A stretch of DNA of 64,000 nt, taken from positions 3,596,001-3,660,000 of the forward strand of contig NZ_CP135963.1 of NCBI RefSeq assembly GCF_032460525.1, written 5' to 3'. This document shows positions 11,031-19,658 of the stretch, piece after piece (positions within the stretch are counted from its first letter, which is position 1; each line of letters begins with the position of its first letter). The position numbers and the translations under genes are program-made. Below the pieces are notes generated by a model that was given only the letters and a program-made list of their open reading frames with translations, ran no database searches and was not told the origin of the DNA. Source of the DNA: Geodermatophilus sp. DSM 44513. GTDB taxonomy: Bacteria > Actinomycetota > Actinomycetes > Mycobacteriales > Geodermatophilaceae.

Positions 11031-11447
11031 GTGTTCCAGACGCTGACCGGGGACGTCCAGGGCCCGCTCGAGGTGAGCAGCCTGGTCAAGGTGGACGGCA
11101 CCGTGCACGGCGGCGCCCTCGTCACCGGGGGGCGGCTGGAGCTGCGCGGCACGGTGCAGGGCCCGCTGGAGATCCGGCTGGACGGGCAGGCCGACGTCGT
11201 CGCCGTCGTCAACGGCGACGTGCACGCCCGCGGCGGCACGCTGGTCTTCCGCGGCGTCATCAACGGCCGGCTGGGCGTGAAGCCGGGCGCCGACGTGCAG
11301 GTCGCCGTCGGCACCGTGCTCAACGGCCGCCGGCTGGAGGCCGACGGCTCCTTCACCCAGCTGCAGGGGCCGGGTGAGCTGACCATCCGCGAGGACGCGC
11401 CGATGATGCGCCCGCAGGAGGACGGCACCTGGACGCCGGCCGGCTGA
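11031..11447 (+). CDS. Bactofilin-like polymer-forming protein
   Basis: A 138-residue protein with regularly spaced short beta strands (VDGTVHGGALV, LELRGTVQGPLEI, VVNGDVHARGG, GTVLNGRRLEADG), the right-handed beta-helix pattern of bactofilins and related polymer-forming cytoskeletal proteins. There is no signal peptide or membrane segment. Start GTG 11031 is fixed by the preceding GGAGGGGAGC. Bactofilins make stable filaments that position cell-wall enzymes; similarity here is structural pattern only, so the call is tentative. Confidence 0.6.
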   Translation: MFQTLTGDVQGPLEVSSLVKVDGTVHGGALVTGGRLELRGTVQGPLEIRLDGQADVVAVVNGDVHARGGTLVFRGVINGRLGVKPGADVQVAVGTVLNGRRLEADGSFTQLQGPGELTIREDAPMMRPQEDGTWTPAG

Positions 11448-11469
11448 CCCCGGCACCTTGCGGATCCGC

Positions 11470-12450
11470 TCAGCCCCGCGGCGGCAGCAGGCGGTCGTCC
11501 GAGGCCTGCCAGGGACGGCGGACCGCGAGCCCGTCACCGAGCAGCGTGTGCAGGCCCTCGGCGGTGGAATAGGTGTACTCCGCGGCCATCACGAGAGCCG
11601 TGTCCCCCGGGTCCCCGTAGACCAGGGTGCGGACCGTGCCCGGGTCGGCGCCGGTGTCCTCGACCTGCCACAGCTCGCCGGACTGGTGGTAGACGTTGCC
11701 CCTGCGCACGGCCAGCTGATCGGCACCGTCGGGGTACGCACCGCGCTGGACGCCGTAGGGGTCGTTCCGCCGCGGCGCCACCGGGGTGCCGAGGACCGGC
11801 GGGGTGGCCCAGTCCCCCACCAGGACGGTGTCGCCGGGGTCGCCGAAGCCGAACTCGTAGTCGGCGACCTCCGCCTCCAGGTCGTTCGCGACGTGGAACC
11901 GGTTGCCCCGCTGCACCATCAGGGTGTCCGTGGTGACGGCCGACCACGTGCCCGGGCCGTTCTCCCCGGCGTCCCAGTTCCCGACGTGCACGGTGTCGCC
12001 GGGGTCTCCGTAGGCGACGACGAGGTCGGCAGGCCCGTCGCTGAGCGCGTTCCTGAGGTGGAACTCGTTGCCCCGCCGGACGGCGAGGGTGTCGCGGCCG
12101 TCGCCGTCCCAGTCACCGACGAGCACGACATCGCCCGGGTCGCCGTAGTGGAAACCTGCGGGGTCCCCGCCACGGACGACGAACCAGTTGCCGCGGCGGA
12201 CCATCAGCTCGTCACGGCCGTCACCGGGCAGCCACCCGGCCCGGTCCACGAAGTCCCCGACGTACACCTCGTCGTGCGGGTCGCCGTAGACGAACCAGGC
12301 CACGGCTTCACCAGTGGGGTTGCCGGCGCCGGAGACGAAGTAGACGTGTCCGACGCCGCCGACCGGGCTGCCCTGGGCGGCGGCCGGCACGGCGGTCACG
12401 GGGGTCACGGCCGCGACGAGGATGAGGACGGTCAGGGCACGGGTGCGCAC
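11470..12450 (-). CDS. Secreted five-repeat (FG-GAP-like) surface protein, subfamily A
   Basis: A 326-residue secreted protein: signal peptide about 1-26 (ends VPAAA), then QGSPVGGVG and five repeats. Repeats 1-5 end in ELMVRRG, TLAVRRG, TLMVQRG, QLAVRRG and GDGLAVRR. Repeat 2 is shortened and repeats 3, 4 and 5 carry loop insertions, exactly as in the neighbours at 12492, 14054 and 15834, so these arose by whole-gene duplication. The DWDGDG loop survives only in repeat 2. GAGGAGAGCT precedes GTG 12450. The gene upstream ends 41 bases away, so the two are probably one transcript. Function unknown. Confidence 0.85.
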   Translation of the reverse strand: MRTRALTVLILVAAVTPVTAVPAAAQGSPVGGVGHVYFVSGAGNPTGEAVAWFVYGDPHDEVYVGDFVDRAGWLPGDGRDELMVRRGNWFVVRGGDPAGFHYGDPGDVVLVGDWDGDGRDTLAVRRGNEFHLRNALSDGPADLVVAYGDPGDTVHVGNWDAGENGPGTWSAVTTDTLMVQRGNRFHVANDLEAEVADYEFGFGDPGDTVLVGDWATPPVLGTPVAPRRNDPYGVQRGAYPDGADQLAVRRGNVYHQSGELWQVEDTGADPGTVRTLVYGDPGDTALVMAAEYTYSTAEGLHTLLGDGLAVRRPWQASDDRLLPPRG

Positions 12451-12491
12451 AGCTCTCCTCGATCGGGGGGACGGCGGCGCGGCTAGGTGCG

Positions 12492-13445
12492 TCAGCGGCG
12501 GACGGCGATCCCGTCGCCGGTGAGGGTCTGAGACGTGCTGCCGTCGTCGTAGGTGACATCGGCAGCGGCCACGAACGCCGTGTCGTCGGGATCGCCGTAG
12601 GCGAAGGAGTCGATGACGGTCAGGTGCTTCCAGTAGGAGGTGCGGCCGAACCAGACCTCCTCGGAGAGGATGTAGGTGTTGCCACGGCGGACGGCGAGCT
12701 GGTCGCCACCGTCACCGGAGTAGCCGGGGTAGCGGTGGTCGGTCTCCCACTCGGGCGTGTCCGGGTCGTTGCCGTACGACGGCGGCCCGGCGAAGTCGCC
12801 GGCGAGCACGGTGTCGCCCGGGTCCCCGAAGACGAACTCGTACTCGGCGACGTCGGGCGTCGTGTCGTTCGTGACGAGGAACCGGTTGCCCCGCCGCACC
12901 ATGAGCGTGTCGGTGACGTTCGGCTCCGGGCGGTCGATGCTGTCGCTGCCGCTGTCCCAGTTGCCGACCAGCACGGTGTCGCCCGGGTCGCCGTAGACGA
13001 ACTCGGAGTCCGCCCTGCCGGTGGTGAGGTCATTCTTGACGAAGTAGCGGTTGCCGCGGCGGACGGCGAGGGTGTCGGTGCCGTCGCCGTCCCAGTCGCC
13101 GACGAGCACGGTGTCGCCGGGGTCGCCGTAGGCGAACCCGGTGCCGCCCTGGCCCTCGATGACGAAGGTGTTGCCGCGCCGGACCACGGGCTCGTCCTGG
13201 CCGTCGCCCCCGACGGCGCCGGTGGCGTCGACGAAGTCGCCAAAGTAGACCTCGTCGCCCGGGTCGCCGTAGACGAACACCTCCGCGGCCTGGCCGAAGC
13301 GGTTGCCGGCACCGGCGAGGTAGTAGGTGTTGCCGCTTCCGCCCACCGGGTCACCCTGAGCGGCAGCCGGCGTGGCGGTGCCCACGGCCAGGCCGGCGGT
13401 CAGCCCCAGGACGAGGACGCCGATCGGCGCGGTGCGCTGCTGCAC
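12492..13445 (-). CDS. Secreted five-repeat (FG-GAP-like) surface protein, subfamily A
   Basis: A 317-residue paralogue of the 11470 and 14054 proteins. Signal peptide about 1-29 (ends ATPAAA), mature N-terminus QGDPVGGSGNTYYLAGAGN, five repeats closing with EPVVRRG, TLAVRRG, TLMVRRG, QLAVRRG and the C-terminal GDGIAVRR. FAYGDPGDTVLVGDWDGDG in repeat 2 is the best consensus copy. The protein stops directly after the last strand, so the five repeats alone are the entire mature protein, which supports a closed ring or propeller. First gene of a likely two-gene transcript with 11470-12450. GGGAGA precedes GTG 13445. Confidence 0.86.
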   Translation of the reverse strand: MQQRTAPIGVLVLGLTAGLAVGTATPAAAQGDPVGGSGNTYYLAGAGNRFGQAAEVFVYGDPGDEVYFGDFVDATGAVGGDGQDEPVVRRGNTFVIEGQGGTGFAYGDPGDTVLVGDWDGDGTDTLAVRRGNRYFVKNDLTTGRADSEFVYGDPGDTVLVGNWDSGSDSIDRPEPNVTDTLMVRRGNRFLVTNDTTPDVAEYEFVFGDPGDTVLAGDFAGPPSYGNDPDTPEWETDHRYPGYSGDGGDQLAVRRGNTYILSEEVWFGRTSYWKHLTVIDSFAYGDPDDTAFVAAADVTYDDGSTSQTLTGDGIAVRR

Positions 13446-14053
13446 TGAGTTCTCCCGTCACGCGCGCCACCAGGCCGACCGACCCGAACAGGAGTAGCGC
13501 GCTGCCCTGATCAACCTACCGTGCGTGAGAGCCGCTGGTCAGTGCGCTGCCCGCCGGTGTGACGGGAGTGGCCGAGGGGGTGACGGGACACGTCACGCGC
13601 GTGCTCGGTGTGTGCACCGCTGGCACGCATCGCGAGGGGCGAGCTCGGAGGCGCCGGCCTCGAGGATGCCTTTTGGGTGCTCCTGCTCGCGCACGGGTCA
13701 CGGCTCGCCCAGGCCCGGTCGACTACCGATCCGCAGGCCGCCGACTCCAGTCTCCGAGGCCGCCGCTGACCTGGCCGGGGTCGACGTCCCGGTGTGGGAG
13801 TGCGCCGCGAGCGCCTCGTCCGCGGCCACCCCGGCCGGCTGACTCCGGAGGACGTCGACGGCGTGCGCTTCGTCCTGCGGCGGATGATCGACCTCGGGTG
13901 ACCCACGGTCCCCCGACGACCTCACGGCGCTCCCCCGCGGCTCGACGGAGGCGACCCCGGTCCTGCGGTGGTGCACCCGGATCCGCGGTGGTGCAGGACC
14001 GCACGCGGAGGCCGAGCACCGCAGTTCCCGCCAGAGGACGGCGACCGGCGCGG
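13446..14053. other. Gene-poor stretch between two repeat-protein genes
   Basis: About 600 bases without a convincing complete gene. Upstream control for the 13445 gene must lie in the first 100 bases. A 35-codon plus-strand frame at 13794-13901 (starting V-G-V-R-R-E-R, ending R-R-M-I-D-L-G) has a gene-like composition and may be the end of a decayed gene, but no family is recognised. Confidence 0.5.
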
Positions 14054-15598
14054 TCAGCGGGGGCCGCGGCGGGCGGCGGCCTGCCAGGCGGCGTCGGCGA
14101 TCGTCCGGCCGGCGGCGAAGGCGGCCTGCGGGGTCGGGTGCAGGTCGTCCGGGCTGGCGCCCGGGGCCCACCGGTCGCCGGCGGTCAGCGGCAGCCAGGG
14201 GTCGACGTAGCGCCAGCCCTGCTCACTGGCCAGGGCGGCCAGCCGGGCGTTGAACTGCTCGCGCGCGCCGGGCAGCCAGCCGATCGGCACGATGCCCACC
14301 GCCAGCGTGTTCCGCGCCCCCACCTTCGCGGCGATGGCCTGCAGGTTCCCGGCCGTCACCTCCCACGGCACGCCGCGGATCACGTCGTTGGTGCCGCCCA
14401 GCAGCACCAGGACGTCGGCGTCCGCGGGCGCGACGTGCGCCAGCATCTGCGCGGTCGTGGTGCCCGGCACCGCCCAGCCGCCGGCGAGCTGCAGCCGGCC
14501 TGCGGTCTCCCCCTGCAGCCAGGACGAGGGGCCGGGGGCGCCGAGGTGGTCGTAGTGCCGGAAACCCGCGGTGATCGAGTCGCCGACGGCGGCGTAGGTG
14601 CGCACCCCGCCGTCCGCGGCCGACGGGGCGGCCGGCGCCGGCGGGGTGTCCGTGCCGGCCGGGACACCGGCCCGCCGGACGCCGAAGCCGTCCCCGTACA
14701 CCGTCTGCGGACCGCCCGGCGTGGGGTACGTCCGCGGCAGCTGTGCGGCGAAGGCGGTGTCACCGGGCTCGCCGTAGGCGACCGAGGACCGGGTGGGCAG
14801 GGCGGAACCGCGCCGCGCCGTCCACACCTCCGCGGACAGGTGGTTGACGTTCCCGCGGCGCACGGCCAGCTGGTCGGCGGAGTCCCCGGAGCGACCGGGG
14901 GTGCCGGGGCCCGGCGCGGTCGCCCAGTCACCGACCAGGACGGTGTCGCCCGGCTCGCCGAAGAAGAAGTCCGCGTCCGCGACACCGGTGGCCAGGGAGT
15001 TCTTGACGAAGTAGTGGTGGCCGCGCCGGACCATCAGGGTGTCGGTGGTGACCGGGCGCGGCGCGTCGGCGGCGCTGGTGTCGCCGTCCCAGTTGCCCAC
15101 CAGGACGACGTCGCCCGGGTCGCCGTAGACGACGACCGCGTCGGCGACGCCGCTGGTGAGGCTGTTGCTCAGGAAGTAGGAGTTGCCGCGGCGGACGGCG
15201 AGGGTGTCGGTGCCGTCGCCGTCCCAGTCGCCGACGAGGACGGTGTCGCCGGGGTCGCCGTAGGCGAAGGTGCGCCCGCCCGCGCCACGGACGGTGAAGG
15301 TGTTGCCCCGGCGCACCAGCACGTCGTCGCGGCCGTCACCGACCAGGGCGCCGGAGCGGTCGATCACGTCGCCGAGGTAGACCTCGTCGTCGGCCCGGCC
15401 GAACCAGAAGCGCTCCGCGGCCACCCCGGAGGTGTCGCCCGCGCCGGAGAGCAGGAAGTGGTTGCCCGCGCCGGCGACCGGGCCGCTCTGCGCCGTGGCG
15501 GGGAGCAGGGCGCCCACGCCGAGGCCGGCGGTGAGGACGGCGGTCAGCGCGCCCAGCCGGCGTCGCCGGCTCCGCACCCGTTGCCGTGCTGCGCGCAT
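14054..15598 (-). CDS. Secreted SGNH/GDSL hydrolase with N-terminal five-repeat domain
   Basis: A 514-residue secreted enzyme. ATG 15598 starts a basic signal peptide (R-rich, then LGALTAVLTAGLGVGALL, ends ATA). Residues about 35-310 are the five subfamily A repeats, from PVAGAGNHFLLSGAGD to YGDGFGVRR. The C-terminal 190 residues are an SGNH hydrolase: block I VGDSITAGF with the catalytic Ser, Gly in block II, LLGGTNDV for block III, and DDLHP giving the Asp/His of block V. Such enzymes remove acyl or acetyl groups from lipids or cell-wall sugars; substrate unknown. The repeat ring may dock it to the envelope. An upstream start at 15718 would place the signal peptide internally, so it is rejected. 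Confidence 0.88.
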   Translation of the reverse strand: MRAARQRVRSRRRRLGALTAVLTAGLGVGALLPATAQSGPVAGAGNHFLLSGAGDTSGVAAERFWFGRADDEVYLGDVIDRSGALVGDGRDDVLVRRGNTFTVRGAGGRTFAYGDPGDTVLVGDWDGDGTDTLAVRRGNSYFLSNSLTSGVADAVVVYGDPGDVVLVGNWDGDTSAADAPRPVTTDTLMVRRGHHYFVKNSLATGVADADFFFGEPGDTVLVGDWATAPGPGTPGRSGDSADQLAVRRGNVNHLSAEVWTARRGSALPTRSSVAYGEPGDTAFAAQLPRTYPTPGGPQTVYGDGFGVRRAGVPAGTDTPPAPAAPSAADGGVRTYAAVGDSITAGFRHYDHLGAPGPSSWLQGETAGRLQLAGGWAVPGTTTAQMLAHVAPADADVLVLLGGTNDVIRGVPWEVTAGNLQAIAAKVGARNTLAVGIVPIGWLPGAREQFNARLAALASEQGWRYVDPWLPLTAGDRWAPGASPDDLHPTPQAAFAAGRTIADAAWQAAARRGPR

Positions 15599-15718
15599 CG
15601 CCCTGCTCCTCTGCCCCGCCCGCCCCGGAGGGCCACTGCCGTCACACGTGTATCGGCCGGCTCGCGCGGATCTTGAGGCGTGAGTGAGGCGCTGGCCCGC
15701 CTCGCAGCGGGAATGCAA

Positions 15719-15770
15719 AACGACCGAACCCCCGCCCGGGCCGGGTGGCCCGAACGGGGGTTCGGTCGTT
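15719..15770 (-). terminator. Intrinsic terminator after the 691-residue surface protein gene
   Basis: A perfect 16-base inverted repeat: AACGACCGAACCCCCG at 15719-15734 and its complement at 15755-15770, with a 20-base GC-rich loop. Read on the minus strand it is followed by TTTTGC, and it lies 64 bases past the stop at 15834. It insulates this gene from the hydrolase gene downstream. Confidence 0.8.
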
Positions 15771-15833
15771 CAGTGCAGGGGTGCGGTGCCGGATTCAGCC
15801 GCGGGGGTAGGTGCCGGCGGGCTCAGCCGAGGC

Positions 15834-17909
15834 TCAGCCGAAGTTGCGACGGACGCCCAGGCCATCACCCTTGACGGTCTTGGGCTCGCCGCCCTGGTAC
15901 ACCGGCTGGCCGTCCGAGCCGTAGACCCAGTCGCCCTTCTTGTGGATCAGGACCGGCTCGCCACCCTTGTACAGGGTCATGTCGAGGTCGTCACCGGTGA
16001 CGAAGAGCTTCGCCTCGGTCCCGAGGTAGACACCCGGCTCAGGCTTCACGTCGGCGTCCAGGTCACTGACCTTCTTGTTGTCGGTGGTCGGCACGTCGTA
16101 CTGGCCCGTCTGGCGGGTCACGTACCGGTTGGCCAGCTCGTCGTCCGCGATGTTGGTCGCGGAGGCAGACCACCCCTCCGTCGCGAGGTTTCCGAGGGTC
16201 AGCGTCACGCCGGTGGCCGACGCAGTCGCCGCCGCGGAGATCGTCACGGTGGTCGCGTTGGTCACCGCGGTGATCGTGGCCCCAGCCGGGATGCTGCCGC
16301 CGGTGATGGTCCGGCCCACGTCGCCAGCGACGAAGTTGGCGGTCGCCGAGGTGACCGTGGTTCCAGGCGCGGTCGAGTCGGTAACACCGTCGCTGACCGC
16401 GCGACCCATGGGCGCAGTCCACGTGTACGCCTGCATCTGCTGGCCCTTGCGGTAGGTCACCGCGGTACCAGGGGCGTAACCCTCGGTCTCGCTGGCGGCG
16501 TCAGCCATGACCCAGGTACTCGTGCTCGGGTTCCAGATGGGGTCGTTGTTGGAGTCCAGCTTGAAGTCCGCCGTGGTGGTGATGGGCGTCGACACGTTGG
16601 CCGGGTACTGCCCGCCGACCTCGTAGACCGCTGCCGCGCCCACCAGGTGCAGCTTGACCTGACCGGAGCGGTAGCTCTTGACGTCGTTCTCCTTGACCGT
16701 CATGTAGTTGGTCGAGGCGTTGAGGTCGAACTTGCCCTCGGCAACGAGGTCCCCGTAGGTCTTCGGGTCACCGTTGGTCATGCGCTCGATCGAGAAGTCC
16801 GCCGCGAGGACGTAGTCAGCACTCTCGTGGAGGCGGACCTTGCCACCGTTGGCGGTGATCTCAGCCGCCGAGTACTTCTGCGCCTCGCCCTTGGCGTTGA
16901 CCTGCCACTCACCACCGCGGTAGTGCTTCAGGTCGTCCTTGACGTAGACCTTCTCCTCGCCACCCTTGGCGGTCACCGGCTTGCCGGTCACCGGGTCCTT
17001 GACCTGGGTGCCGTCCTGCCAGTTGATGATGGGGTCGCCGGCCTTGTACGTGGCAGCCATGTCGGCGTCGTACATCTTGACCGTCTTCTCGGTCAGGACC
17101 GGGTTGCCGTTGGCGTCGAGCACCGGGGTCGGCAGGGAGACGGTGAAGACGGTGTCGTCCGGGTTGCCGTAGCCGAAGACCCGGTCGGTCTTCATCGCGC
17201 CGGCGCCCAGCTCGCTGGACAGGTGGTACTCGAAGCCGCGACGCACGGCCAGCTGGTCGGCGCCGTTGCCGCTCTCCTGCTTCTCCGCGTTGGACCAGTC
17301 GCCCACCAGGATGGTGTCGTTGGCCTCACCGAAGAGGAACGTGTACTCGGCGTTGCCGGTCTCGGTGTCGTTCTTGACGAAGTACTCGCCACCGCGGCGG
17401 ACGGTCAGGGTGTCCTTGCCGTCGTTGTTCCAGTCACCGACCAGGATGGTGTCGCCGGCGTCGCCGTAGGCGAATTCGACGTCGGCCACGCCGCTCTTCG
17501 ACGTGTCGTTCTTGACGAAGAACTTGTTGCCGCGGCGGACGGCCAGGCTGTCCTTGCCGTCGCCGTCCCAGTCGCCGGCCATGACCTCGTCGCCAGCGTC
17601 GCCGTAGGCGAAGACGTTGACGGTCTTGCCGTCGTGGTCGGCCACGTAGAAGGCGTTGCCGCGGCGGATCATCGGGGTGTCGGTGTGGTCGCCGTCCCAG
17701 TCGCCGAAGTAGACCTCGTCGCCCGGGTCACCGAAGACCATGACCTTCTGAGCCTGGCCGCTGGTGTTGCCGGCACCGCTCAGGAAGTAGACGTTGCCCT
17801 GGCCACCAACCGGGTTGCCCTGCGCGGCGGCCGGAGACAGGGCGCCAGCGACCAGGCCCGCGGACAGCCCCGCGGTCAGCATGCCGACCGTAAGTGCTCG
17901 CTTGCTCAT
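15834..17909 (-). CDS. Abundant secreted five-repeat surface protein with large insertion in repeat 5
   Basis: A 691-residue secreted protein. Signal peptide 1-29 (ends SPAAA), mature start QGNPVGGQGNVYFLSGAGN. Repeats 1-4 (about 31-245) are canonical with DWDGDH, DWDGDG and DWNNDG loops. Repeat 5 begins at about 246 (FGYGNPDDTVF), is interrupted near 268 by about 410 residues, and closes with GDGLGVRR at the C-terminus. The insertion holds at least six motifs of the type Y-(R/K/Q)-x-G-(D/E/Q) (e.g. YKAGDP, YRGGEW, YRSGQV, YRKGQQ, YKGGEP) and, about 510-572, a T/A/G-rich module (FVAGDVGRTITG, SIPAGATITAV) familiar from phage-tail and surface proteins. It is richer in Lys/Asn than its neighbours. 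Consensus promoter, GGAGGATCC ribosome site and a strong terminator suggest high expression, perhaps a major surface-layer protein. Function unknown. Confidence 0.85.
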   Translation of the reverse strand: MSKRALTVGMLTAGLSAGLVAGALSPAAAQGNPVGGQGNVYFLSGAGNTSGQAQKVMVFGDPGDEVYFGDWDGDHTDTPMIRRGNAFYVADHDGKTVNVFAYGDAGDEVMAGDWDGDGKDSLAVRRGNKFFVKNDTSKSGVADVEFAYGDAGDTILVGDWNNDGKDTLTVRRGGEYFVKNDTETGNAEYTFLFGEANDTILVGDWSNAEKQESGNGADQLAVRRGFEYHLSSELGAGAMKTDRVFGYGNPDDTVFTVSLPTPVLDANGNPVLTEKTVKMYDADMAATYKAGDPIINWQDGTQVKDPVTGKPVTAKGGEEKVYVKDDLKHYRGGEWQVNAKGEAQKYSAAEITANGGKVRLHESADYVLAADFSIERMTNGDPKTYGDLVAEGKFDLNASTNYMTVKENDVKSYRSGQVKLHLVGAAAVYEVGGQYPANVSTPITTTADFKLDSNNDPIWNPSTSTWVMADAASETEGYAPGTAVTYRKGQQMQAYTWTAPMGRAVSDGVTDSTAPGTTVTSATANFVAGDVGRTITGGSIPAGATITAVTNATTVTISAAATASATGVTLTLGNLATEGWSASATNIADDELANRYVTRQTGQYDVPTTDNKKVSDLDADVKPEPGVYLGTEAKLFVTGDDLDMTLYKGGEPVLIHKKGDWVYGSDGQPVYQGGEPKTVKGDGLGVRRNFG

Positions 17910-17951
17910 GGATCCTCCATCAGTCGCGCCCCGTGTTGGGCGGCTGACAGA

Positions 17952-17980
17952 AAGTTAGGGGGACGGCCGGAGGCTGGCAA
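17952..17980 (-). promoter_or_regulatory. Strong promoter of the 691-residue surface protein gene
   Basis: Minus strand TTGCCA (17975-17980), 17-base spacer, TAACTT (17952-17957). Predicted start near 17945 gives a leader of about 35 bases ending in GGAGGATCC just before the ATG at 17909. This is the best promoter match of any surface-protein gene here. Confidence 0.65.
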
Positions 17981-18310
17981 GGACGTTGGATGGCGATGTG
18001 TGGCGTTGTGTCGGCGAATCGTCGTGTCGTCCTGTGCACCGACACGGCAGGTCGGCGCCGCGATCCGGTGAGTCACGCCAAGCTCCGTGTCGACACCTCG
18101 TCACTGGCTGACAGTTGGCGCCTCGTCAGCCCCACGGGGAGGTGACGAACGGGTGCCGGAAGGCCTCACGCACGGATCGCCAGAAAAATCCGGGCGTCGT
18201 CCCACGAGTCACACGCCCCTCGCCCCACCCCACCCGTTGCGTGTCGGAGCGGTCTCCGAACACCACCGAAGGCGTCCCGAACGCTGCCCAGCGGCATCCG
18301 GGGGCTCGCC

Positions 18311-18316
18311 TAGGGT
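18311..18316 (+). promoter_or_regulatory. Candidate -10 element (TAGGGT) of the flippase gene
   Basis: TAGGGT lies 40 bases before GTG 18357. The 447-base gap 17910-18356 otherwise holds only the divergent surface-protein promoter; no further gene or repeat is seen in it. Confidence 0.35.
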
Positions 18317-18356
18317 GAACACCGAGCGCCACCGGGCGCGTGCGAGGGGGAACGGA

Positions 18357-19658
18357 GTGGGCAGCCAGCTCTCCGCCGTCACGCGGCAGGTGGGCCCGGT
18401 GGCCGTGGGCCTCGGCGTCCTCGGCCTGGCCTCCTTCGCCTTCCTCTCCGTCAGCGGGCGCGCCCTGGGCCCCGCCGAGCTGGCGCCCCTGGCCACGCTG
18501 TGGGTGCTCGTCAACGCCCTGGGCCCGGCGCTCTTCCAGCCCCTGGAGCAGGAGGTGGGCCGCGCCGTCGCCCACCGCGCCACCCGCGGCGAGGGCGCCC
18601 GGCCGGTCTTCCTGCGCGCCTGCGCGGTCGCGGCCGGCGTGGTCGTCCTGGTCGCCGCCGTCCTGCTGCTCGCCCGGGAACCGCTGGCCGGCGCGGTGTT
18701 CGCCGGGCAGGAGGTGCTCGTGCTGGCGCTGCTGCTGGGCCTGGTCGGCTACAGCGCCGAGCACCTGACCCGCGGGGCGTTCGCCGGCGCCGGCGCGTTC
18801 GGCCGCTACGGCACCCAGCTCGCCGTCGACGGGGTGCTGCGCATCGGCAGCGCCGCCGTCCTCGCGCTCGCCGGCGTGGCGACCGCCGGCTGGTACGGCC
18901 TGTTCCTCGGGCTCGCCCCGGTCCTCGCCGTCCTGCTCACCGCCGGCCGACTCGGCCCGGCCACCCGGCCGGGGCCGCACCACTCCTGGGGCGAGCTCAC
19001 CTCCGCCGTGGGCTGGCTCGTCCTGGGCGCGGTGGCCGGCCAGTTCGTCATCAACGCCGCACCCGTCGCCGCCTCGCTGCTCGCCGGCGCCGACGAGCAG
19101 GGCCGCGCCGGGGTCTTCATCAGCGTCCTGGTGCTCGCCCGCGTGCCGCTGTTCCTCTTCGCCGCGATCCAGGCCTCCTTCCTGCCCGGCATGGCCGCCC
19201 TGGCCGCGGCCGGTGACACCGCGGGCTTCCGCCGCCGCCTGGAGCTGATCGTCGGCGCGGTCACCGCGCTCGGCGCCGCCGGGCTGGTCGTCGTCCTCGC
19301 CGTCGGACCGGAGCTGGTGCGACTGGTCTACGGGCCCGCCTACGTCACCACCCGCGCCGACCTGTGGCCGCTCGCCGCCGCCAGCGGCCTGTTCATGGTC
19401 GCCTCGGTGCTGGCGCAGACCCTGGTGTCGGTCCGCGGCTACCGGGCGTCGGTGCTCGGCTGGCTGGCCGGCACCGTGGCCTTCCTGCTCGGCCTGCTCC
19501 TGCCGCTGCGCCTGGAGCAGCGGGTCGGGCTGGCCTTCCTCGCCGGGAGCGTGGTCGCCGTCCTCGTCCTGGCCGTCGCCATGCGCGTGCGGCTGCGCGC
19601 CCCGCTGGTCGCGGGCGACCCGGCGCGCCAGGAGAGGGAGGACGTCCCCTGGACGTGA
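18357..19658 (+). CDS. Polysaccharide flippase-like membrane protein (Wzx/MATE superfamily)
   Basis: A 433-residue polytopic membrane protein with about 12 hydrophobic helices, starting QVGPVAVGLGVLGLASFAFL, and the loop pattern of polysaccharide transporters (PLEQEVGRAVAHR; FISVLVLARVPLFLFAAIQ; SFLPGMAALAAAG). Such proteins flip lipid-linked sugars across the membrane. GTG 18357 is preceded by GAGGGGGAACGGA and follows directly on the -10 element; upstream frame is Pro/Arg-rich and non-membrane. Its stop overlaps the next glycosyltransferase gene (GTGA), so they form one unit, which suggests this flippase exports a product of that enzyme. Confidence 0.82.
   Translation: MGSQLSAVTRQVGPVAVGLGVLGLASFAFLSVSGRALGPAELAPLATLWVLVNALGPALFQPLEQEVGRAVAHRATRGEGARPVFLRACAVAAGVVVLVAAVLLLAREPLAGAVFAGQEVLVLALLLGLVGYSAEHLTRGAFAGAGAFGRYGTQLAVDGVLRIGSAAVLALAGVATAGWYGLFLGLAPVLAVLLTAGRLGPATRPGPHHSWGELTSAVGWLVLGAVAGQFVINAAPVAASLLAGADEQGRAGVFISVLVLARVPLFLFAAIQASFLPGMAALAAAGDTAGFRRRLELIVGAVTALGAAGLVVVLAVGPELVRLVYGPAYVTTRADLWPLAAASGLFMVASVLAQTLVSVRGYRASVLGWLAGTVAFLLGLLLPLRLEQRVGLAFLAGSVVAVLVLAVAMRVRLRAPLVAGDPARQEREDVPWT

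Noticed and set aside
13794..13901. A 35-codon plus-strand frame with gene-like composition
   Set aside because: Too short, no ribosome site and no family recognised; mentioned only within the gene-poor stretch.
8400..17720. Recurrent short direct DNA repeats resembling CRISPR repeats (CCGTCGCCGTCCCAGTCGCC)
   Set aside because: They are codons for the Asp-Trp-Asp-Gly loop in tandem protein repeats, in frame, with coding spacers of uneven length and no cas gene.
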